From: CAYVUM01 sp964454795
GTDB taxonomy: Bacteria > Pseudomonadota > Alphaproteobacteria > Rhodospirillales > Defluviicoccaceae
Length of the DNA stretch: 12,449 bases
Direction: 5' to 3'
Assembly: GCA_964454795.1 (NCBI GenBank)
Contig: CAYVUM010000097.1
Location: 1-12,449, forward strand
In this document: positions 7,428-12,449 of the stretch, in pieces
Position numbering within the stretch: the first letter of the stretch is position 1
Layout of the letters: the number at the start of each line of letters is the position of its first letter
Translations under genes and position numbers: made by a program
Notes under the pieces: generated by a model
What the model was told of the DNA's origin: nothing
Seen by the model: only the letters and a program-made list of their open reading frames with translations
The model's database searches: none

Positions 7428-7505
7428 ACAGGCATGGATAAGGGTACAGTCAGGAATCCGGGCATGCGCCGGTAGGCTCGCGGTGGGTCCCTTCCGCTCG
7501 CCAGC

Positions 7506-7548
7506 GGCTGTCCCCATTTGGAATGTGGGGCGAATGGGGATGACAGCC
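7506..7548 (+). promoter_or_regulatory. Leader hairpin just upstream of the pseudoprotease ribosome binding site
   Basis: GGCTGT (7506-7511) pairs with ACAGCC (7543-7548) and CCCCATT (7512-7518) with AATGGGG (7533-7539), giving a 13-bp stem with a 3-base bulge (7540-7542) and a 14-base loop. It ends two bases before the Shine-Dalgarno GGAGGT (7551-7556). CCCCA (7512-7516) could instead pair with TGGGG inside the loop (7526-7530), giving a mutually exclusive smaller hairpin. A further small stem, CCGCT (7494-7498) with AGCGG (7503-7507), abuts it. This could control ribosome access. No known riboswitch or RNA family is recognised. Confidence 0.5.
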
Positions 7549-7550
7549 AT

Positions 7551-7556
7551 GGAGGT
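7551..7556 (+). promoter_or_regulatory. Shine-Dalgarno GGAGGT that fixes the pseudoprotease start
   Basis: GGAGGT lies six bases before the ATG at 7563. The frame is open from a TTG at 7518, but that start has no ribosome binding site and would put hydrophilic residues before the signal peptide. The ATG at 7563 is therefore the better start. Confidence 0.85.
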
Positions 7557-7562
7557 GGCAAA

Positions 7563-8588
7563 ATGGGACGCGTCCTCTGGGTGTCCGTGGTCGCACTGAC
7601 CGGCTTTATTGTTGCGCTGACGGTGGTGGCGCGCGGGCCGGCGCAGGCCAGTGATCGCGAGCTGGCCGACCTGCTTTCGGGCGTGGTCGGCGTTCGCGCG
7701 GTGATCCCCACGAGCGCCCGAACCGCCGAACTGCTCGGGACCGACCGCCACGGCAGCGGCGTCGTCATTGACACGAACGGGCTGGTTGTGACGATCGGCT
7801 ATCTGATCCTGGAGGCCTCGGCGGCTGAGATCATCGATGCGAACGGGCAGATCGTCCCTGCTGAGGTCGTCGGTTACGACCATGAGACGGGTTTCGGACT
7901 GGTGCGCGCCCTCGCACCGCTGAAGCTGCCGCCGGTGCCCTTCGGCTCGGCCGCTGCCCTCAAGCCCGGCGATCCGGTTGTGGTGGCAAGCCGCGGCGGC
8001 GAGACGCCCGCAGCGCCGGCGGTCGTGGTCTCCCGGCGGCCCTTCGCCGGCTACTGGGAATACCTGGTCGAGGAGGCGGTCTTCACCCGGCCGCCCGTCG
8101 CCGGCTATGGCGGGGCGGCCCTGTTCAGTGCCGACGGCCGGCTGGCCGGGATTGGCTCGCTGTTCGTCGGTGACGCGCAGCCCGGGATGCAGCCGTCGCC
8201 CGGCAACATGTTCGTGCCCATCGACGAACTGAAGCCGATCCTCGCCGATCTGGTCGCCACCGGCCGGCGCGCCGGACCGGCCGAGCCATGGCTCGGTATT
8301 TATGCCCGCGAGGCGGAAGGGCGGGTCTTCGTCACCCGGCTGGCGGACGGCGGTCCCGCGGACGAGGCCGGCCTTGGCGCCGGCGACAGGATCATCGGGG
8401 TCGATGGCAAGCGGATCGCCGGACTTGCCGACTTCTGGCGACGGGTGCGCGAGCTTGGTGACGCCGGGGTTGAGGTGGCGCTCGACGTCGTTCGCTACGG
8501 CGATGTGGAACTGGCGATCGAGCGGGTGACCATTCCCTCCGCAGACCGTCACGATTGGCTGCGGCTGGCGCGTTCACCGGCGAAGTGA
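7563..8588 (+). CDS. Exported trypsin-fold (DegP/HtrA-like) pseudoprotease with PDZ domain
   Basis: This 341-residue protein begins with a signal peptide (hydrophobic 4-23, likely cleavage after AQA29) and should be periplasmic. Residues 61-200 align by eye with the DegP/HtrA protease core: HGSGVVIDTNGLVVT matches GSGVIIDA..GYVVT, VGYDHETG matches VGKDPRSD, and VAGYGGAALF matches INRGNSGGALV. All three triad positions are changed: His to Tyr80 (VVTIGYLI), Asp to Gly110 (DHETGFGL) and Ser to Gly183 (AGYGGAAL). One PDZ domain follows (about 243-325), with WLGIYA, DGGPADEAGLGAGDRIIGVDG and DVVRYGDVE. Peptidase activity is therefore not expected. A scaffold, sensor or peptide-binding role is possible, but the function is unknown. 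It is divergent from the helicase gene and stops 4 bp from the convergent ClC gene. Annotation pipelines would likely call it a serine protease. Confidence 0.85.
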   Translation: MGRVLWVSVVALTGFIVALTVVARGPAQASDRELADLLSGVVGVRAVIPTSARTAELLGTDRHGSGVVIDTNGLVVTIGYLILEASAAEIIDANGQIVPAEVVGYDHETGFGLVRALAPLKLPPVPFGSAAALKPGDPVVVASRGGETPAAPAVVVSRRPFAGYWEYLVEEAVFTRPPVAGYGGAALFSADGRLAGIGSLFVGDAQPGMQPSPGNMFVPIDELKPILADLVATGRRAGPAEPWLGIYAREAEGRVFVTRLADGGPADEAGLGAGDRIIGVDGKRIAGLADFWRRVRELGDAGVEVALDVVRYGDVELAIERVTIPSADRHDWLRLARSPAK

Positions 8589-8611
8589 GCGTTCAGAACC
8601 GCTCCAGCCGC
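8561..8611. terminator. Inverted repeat across the pseudoprotease/ClC convergent junction
   Basis: GCGGCTGG (8561-8568) and CCAGCCGC (8604-8611) are perfect 8-bp reverse complements 35 bases apart. They lie in the last codons of two genes whose stop codons are only 4 bp apart. An extra TTG/CAA pairing is possible beyond a small bulge. A bidirectional end structure is plausible, but there is no T-run, and such GC-rich arms can occur by chance. Confidence 0.25.
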
Positions 8612-10392
8612 CAAGTGTCGAGCAGGGTGCGGTTGACGGTGAGCAGGGCCGCGCCGCGGTCGAGGCAACCGGCGAAGATCCGGCTCTCCTCATCCTCAAC
8701 CACGGCGATCAGGCCGGTGCCCGAGGACCGGAACAGGTGGAGAGCGGTTTGCAGGTCGTCGTCCAGGGTGAGGAGCGGCGTGTCGCGCCGGGCCACGTCG
8801 GCGGCGACGATCAGCGGATCCAGCAATGGATCGAAGGCGGCATCGTGGAGTTCGGCGAGAGTGATCGTTCCAATCAGCCGGCCCGCATCGTCGATGACGA
8901 AGAGCCGGCCCGACTGGCTGTGCTGAAGCATCCGCCGCAACGCCGGTAGCGCCACGGCCGTGCCAACCAGCTCGCCCCGGTTCGAGACCATGTCGGCGAC
9001 CCGGACGCTCTGCGCTGCCCGGGCACCCAGGGCCTCAACGGGATCGAAGCCGCGGCCGGTCAACTGACAGTGGAAGAAGGATGTTCCGCCGCACCGGCGG
9101 TTGACTTCGGCGCCGGTGACCACGGCGAGCATGACGACCATCGTCAGGGCGTAATCGCCGGTCATCTCGAACACGATCAGCGTCGTCGAGATCGGCGCGC
9201 CGAGGACATTGGCGGCGACCACGCCCATCCCGACGATGGCATAAGCGTCCGAGCCGAGGGAAATGCCGGGGAGCAGCCCGCTGGCAAGCACCCCGAAGGC
9301 GCCGCCCAGGGTTGCGCCGACGACCAGGGATGGCGAGAACACCCCGCCGCCGAAGCCGAAGCCGAGGCAGAGCGCTGTCGCCGCGAGCTTCAATACACAG
9401 ATGACGATCAGCAGTTGGGCCGGCCAGATCGCTCCGAGGGCCGCTTCGGTCACGCCGTATCCAACTCCGAGGATCTCCGGGAATTCAAGCGCGATCAATC
9501 CGACGGCCGCCCCCGCGACGGCGGGACGCAGCCAAAGCGGCAGGCGCATCGCCCCCGCCGCCCGCCGGGCCAGGTCGACGGCGCGCACGAAGGCGAGGGC
9601 AACCAGCCCGGCAAGCACGCCGAGAATCAGGAAGGCCGGGAGCTCCCAGACCGACAGGGCGCTGTGCTCGACGACGGCAAAGGCAGGGTTGTCACCGAAC
9701 CAGGACCGCGAGACGATCGTGCCGAGTACGCTCGCAACCACGATCGGTGCCAGCGTGCTCGGCGCGAAATGTCCGAGGATGACCTCTCCGGCGAACAAGG
9801 CCCCGGCGATCGGCACATTGAAGGAGGCGGCGACGGCGGCGGCGACCCCGCCAGCAAGCAGGGTTCGGCCACTGTGGCCAGGCAGGTCGAGGCGGGCAGC
9901 AAGCCAGCCGCCGAGCGCGCCGCCCAGATGCACGGCCGGGCCCTCGCGCCCGACCGATGCCCCGGAGGCAATCGATCCGGCGCTGACCGCGGCGGCGGCA
10001 ACGCCGTTGCGGAGGGCCATGCGGCCATTGCCGAAGTTGGCCGCCTCCATCACATCGGCAACGCCATGAGGACGCTGGAACGGCAGCAGATAGCGGGTGG
10101 CGAGGCCGACCGCGAGACCGCCGGCCACCGGCGCGAAGACTACGGTCCACCACGGCAGGCCGCCGGCGATCAGGGTCAGGTAGGGGCTATCGCTGCCGTA
10201 AAGCCCGGCTTGCAGCAGAGAGATCGACTCCCGGAACAGGATGATCGCCCCGCCGGTGGCGGCTCCGATCAGCGCCGCCAGGATCAGCAGGGCGACCGGA
10301 GCATGGCGGAGGAGCGTCAGCAGCGAACGTGCCCAACGGTGCGCGGCCGCGGCCGGGCCGGAGGACGAGCGGGCTTCCCGGGTCGCCGTCAT
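8593..10392 (-). CDS. ClC-family chloride channel/transporter with C-terminal CBS pair
   Basis: This 599-residue inner-membrane protein of the ClC family moves chloride or similar anions. The pore motifs are GREGP (148-152, with gating Glu150) and GGGVFSP (348-354). About residues 30-440 hold the membrane helices. Residues about 460-599 form two CBS modules (RVADMVSNRGELV to LIGTITLAEL, then VAADVARRDTPLLTLDDDL to FAGCLDRG), which often bind adenine nucleotides and gate the pore. Three positions differ from the E. coli exchanger. The GSGIP loop reads PHGVA (108-112). The internal proton-path glutamate (Glu203 in CLC-ec1) aligns with Val204 in ALFAGEVIL. The pore tyrosine aligns with Phe440. 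The Glu-to-Val change is what animal ClC channels show. An AGGG lies ahead of the ATG. The gene follows phoB after 80 bp and may be co-transcribed with it. Confidence 0.93.
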   Translation of the reverse strand: MTATREARSSSGPAAAAHRWARSLLTLLRHAPVALLILAALIGAATGGAIILFRESISLLQAGLYGSDSPYLTLIAGGLPWWTVVFAPVAGGLAVGLATRYLLPFQRPHGVADVMEAANFGNGRMALRNGVAAAAVSAGSIASGASVGREGPAVHLGGALGGWLAARLDLPGHSGRTLLAGGVAAAVAASFNVPIAGALFAGEVILGHFAPSTLAPIVVASVLGTIVSRSWFGDNPAFAVVEHSALSVWELPAFLILGVLAGLVALAFVRAVDLARRAAGAMRLPLWLRPAVAGAAVGLIALEFPEILGVGYGVTEAALGAIWPAQLLIVICVLKLAATALCLGFGFGGGVFSPSLVVGATLGGAFGVLASGLLPGISLGSDAYAIVGMGVVAANVLGAPISTTLIVFEMTGDYALTMVVMLAVVTGAEVNRRCGGTSFFHCQLTGRGFDPVEALGARAAQSVRVADMVSNRGELVGTAVALPALRRMLQHSQSGRLFVIDDAGRLIGTITLAELHDAAFDPLLDPLIVAADVARRDTPLLTLDDDLQTALHLFRSSGTGLIAVVEDEESRIFAGCLDRGAALLTVNRTLLDTWRLERF

Positions 10393-10394
10393 GA

Positions 10395-10428
10395 CCCTGG
10401 CAGTTTAGGGGAGTTCACAACCCCAGGG
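10395..10428 (-). promoter_or_regulatory. Hairpin in the ClC leader that would hide its ribosome binding site
   Basis: On the minus strand, CCCTGG (10428-10423) pairs with CCAGGG (10400-10395), and an inner GGGG/CCCC pairing is also possible. The 3' arm contains the AGGG that serves as the likely Shine-Dalgarno, two bases before the ClC ATG. The fold could lower translation unless it is opened. It is not followed by a U-run, so I do not call it a terminator of phoB. Confidence 0.35.
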
Positions 10429-10472
10429 AATGCGAAGCTTGCCGCGCCGCCCGGTTCGGCCCGGCCGCGCCG

Positions 10473-11174
10473 TCAGGAACCGGTGGAATCGAGGGCGTAG
10501 CCGGCGCCGCGGACGGTTCGGATCAGGTCGCTGTCGCCGTGTTCGTTGAGGGCCTTGCGCAGGCGGCGGATGTGGACGTCGACGGTGCGCAGTTCGACGT
10601 GGATGTCCCGCCCCCAGACCTTGTCGAGCAGCTGTTCACGGCTGAACACCCGGTCGGGGCGCTCCATGAAAAGTTGCAGAAGGCGGTACTCGGTGGGACC
10701 AAGGCGAATGCCGCGGCCGTTCCGGGTGACCCGGTGGGCCGCAAGGTCCATGATCACATCGGCGTAGGTGAGGCGTTCGTCGGCGAGGGCCGGTCTTGCG
10801 CGGCGCAACACGGCGCGGCAGCGGGCGATCATCTCGCTCGGCGAAAACGGTTTGACCACGTAGTCGTCGGCACCGGCTTCGAGGCCGCGCACCCGGTCGG
10901 CTTCCTCACCGCGGGCGGTGAGGATGATCACCGGCAGGCTCCGGGTCTCGCGGCGCTTGCGCAGCCGCTGGCAGACCGTGAGGCCCGAGGCTCCGGGCAG
11001 CATCCAGTCGAGGATCACCAGGTCCGGCTGCTGCTCTTCGACGGCCAGCAGCGCCTCTTCGCCGTCCCGCGCCACCATCGGCTCGAACCCTTCGCGATCG
11101 AGATTGTAATGAAGGATGTCGGCTTGTGCCTCGTCGTCCTCCACCACCAGAACACGTGGCTTGACGATGGTCAT
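10473..11174 (-). CDS. phoB: Phosphate-regulon response regulator PhoB
   Basis: This 233-residue OmpR/PhoB-family regulator, when phosphorylated, binds Pho boxes and activates phosphate-starvation genes. The receiver domain (about 6-122) has the acidic pair Glu12/Asp13-14, phosphoacceptor Asp56 (LVILDWMLPG), Thr86 (VIILTAR) and Lys108 (DDYVVKPFS). A winged-helix DNA-binding domain (about 133-230) includes GPTEYRLLQLFMERP, FSREQLLDKVWG, VDVHIRRLRKAL and RTVRGAGYAL. All are close to PhoB itself, not just the subfamily. The ATG overlaps the phoU stop as ATGA, so translation is probably coupled. The upstream pstB and phoU genes confirm the role. Its partner kinase PhoR is not in the window. Confidence 0.95.
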   Translation of the reverse strand: MTIVKPRVLVVEDDEAQADILHYNLDREGFEPMVARDGEEALLAVEEQQPDLVILDWMLPGASGLTVCQRLRKRRETRSLPVIILTARGEEADRVRGLEAGADDYVVKPFSPSEMIARCRAVLRRARPALADERLTYADVIMDLAAHRVTRNGRGIRLGPTEYRLLQLFMERPDRVFSREQLLDKVWGRDIHVELRTVDVHIRRLRKALNEHGDSDLIRTVRGAGYALDSTGS

Positions 11175-11941
11175 GGTCGGCCAAGGCCTCCGGTTTCTGT
11201 TTCGATCAAAGACGTTGTGGTTCGGTCGCGCTTGGGACGGTCTCCGGCAGGACGCCGGCCATGAACGATGAAATGGACGTTCTCGGCAATATTCGTGGCG
11301 TGGTCACCGACCCGTTCCAGGTTCTTGGCAACGAATAGCAAATGCGTACAGGCCGTAATGTTTCGGGGGTCCTCCATCATGTAGGTGAGGAGTTCGCGAA
11401 ATACGCTGGTATAGAGGGCGTCCACCTCTTCGTCGCGCAGCCGCACCTCATCGGCTTTTTCCACGTCGCGCGTGGCATAGGCGTCGAGCACGTCTTTGAG
11501 CATGGTCTGGGTCAGCCGGCCGAGCCGGGCGACGGCAATCGCTGAGGGCATGGGCGGCGATTCGGCGATGATCACCGTACGCCGGGCGACGTTCTTGGCG
11601 TAATCGCCGATCCGCTCCAGCATGGCCGAGGTCTTCAGCGCGCTGATCACGATGCGCAGGTCGGCAGCCATCGGCTGGCGGAGGGCGAGCAGGGCGACCG
11701 CGTCCTGGTCAATCCGCTGTTCCGCGTTGTCGACCCGCAAATCCGTGGCGGCAATCTGCGCGGCGCGGTCGACAGCGCGCTTGAGCAGGGCGTTCAGGGC
11801 CTCATCGAGCTGGTGCTCAACCAAGCCACCGAGCTGCACCAGTGAGTTATCGAGCTGGTTCAGGGCCGCATCGAACGACCGGACGATGTGCTCGTTGCCC
11901 AAGGCTGCGGGCTTTCGCGGCGGCACGCGGTCGGGGGTCAT
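11171..11941 (-). CDS. phoU: Phosphate-signalling regulator PhoU
   Basis: This 256-residue all-helical cytoplasmic protein dampens phosphate uptake by the Pst transporter and keeps the Pho regulon off when phosphate is plentiful, probably by linking PstB and PhoR. It has the two PhoU three-helix repeats, each with the metal-binding signature ERxGDxAxN: ERIGDYAKN (109-117) and ERVGDHATN (209-217). Length is slightly longer than average because of a polar tail (about 228-256, rich in Arg, Thr and Gly) that the family does not need. It lies 34 bp after pstB and overlaps phoB by 4 bp. No Shine-Dalgarno is clear before the ATG. A GC-only palindrome sits there instead. Confidence 0.95.
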   Translation of the reverse strand: MTPDRVPPRKPAALGNEHIVRSFDAALNQLDNSLVQLGGLVEHQLDEALNALLKRAVDRAAQIAATDLRVDNAEQRIDQDAVALLALRQPMAADLRIVISALKTSAMLERIGDYAKNVARRTVIIAESPPMPSAIAVARLGRLTQTMLKDVLDAYATRDVEKADEVRLRDEEVDALYTSVFRELLTYMMEDPRNITACTHLLFVAKNLERVGDHATNIAENVHFIVHGRRPAGDRPKRDRTTTSLIETETGGLGRP

Positions 11942-11945
11942 GATC

Positions 11946-11955
11946 GGCGCGCGCC
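11946..11955. repeat. 10-bp GC-only palindrome upstream of phoU
   Basis: GGCGCGCGCC is a perfect palindrome ending four bases before the phoU ATG, beside a run of GCC/GGC triplets (to about 11970). It occupies the place where a ribosome binding site would be expected. It may be only compositional. Confidence 0.3.
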
Positions 11956-11975
11956 CCGCCGCCGCCGCCGGTCGA

Positions 11976-12449
<474 letters not shown>

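Noticed and set aside
7416..8552. An N-terminal extension of the helicase frame up to 8552
   Set aside because: This part is antisense to the pseudoprotease gene and not helicase-like. A stand-alone PcrA/UvrD N-terminus begins at the ATG at 7415.
10393..10472. An intrinsic terminator after phoB
   Set aside because: Several GC-rich pairings are possible, but none is followed by a run of T on the minus strand. The best hairpin overlaps the ClC ribosome binding site instead.
9070..10500. A 476-codon plus-strand frame opposite the ClC gene
   Set aside because: It mirrors a well-supported ClC protein. The predicted product is a charged, Gly-rich chain without family features.

Overview
This window is a dense, high-GC stretch of bacterial chromosome. 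It looks like an alphaproteobacterium, most likely of the Rhodospirillales type. That placement rests on family resemblance (a PcrA/UvrD helicase, a DsbA-fold isomerase and PrmA in a row, and a pstB-phoU-phoB order) and not on any rRNA or marker search. Nothing resembles a phage, an insertion sequence, a CRISPR array, a tRNA or an rRNA. No gene-free gap exceeds about 175 bases.

Layout, left to right. Positions 1-173 are non-coding: a perfect 25-bp tandem repeat at the very edge, then an AT-rich stretch that probably holds the promoter of a membrane-anchored SPFH/prohibitin-like protein (174-1124, +). That gene meets, tail to tail, a five-gene minus-strand unit read from 7415 down to 1169: a UvrD/PcrA helicase, a DsbA-fold 2-hydroxychromene-2-carboxylate isomerase, PrmA (L11 methyltransferase), an O-antigen ligase/polymerase-like membrane protein and a GT4 glycosyltransferase. 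Junctions in this unit are 7, 14, -4 and 2 bp, so it is almost certainly one operon combining DNA repair, ribosome modification and surface-glycan genes.

Divergent from the helicase is an exported trypsin-fold/PDZ protein (7563-8588, +) in which all three catalytic triad positions are substituted. It appears to be a pseudoprotease. The 147-bp divergent spacer holds a -10 element placed so that the helicase mRNA would be leaderless, and a strong hairpin just ahead of the pseudoprotease ribosome binding site.

The right part (8593-12449, all minus strand) carries the end of a phosphate regulon: a partial PstB ATPase running off the window, PhoU, and the response regulator PhoB, whose start overlaps the phoU stop. 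A ClC-family chloride transport protein with CBS domains follows 80 bp downstream. Its pore residues look channel-like and not exchanger-like. A perfect 9-bp stem-loop spans the pstB stop codon.

The most interesting items are the conserved-looking but catalytically empty DegP-like protein with its structured leader, the channel-like ClC, the putative leaderless helicase transcript, and the stem-loop between pstB and phoU. I do not see a clearly new multi-gene system.
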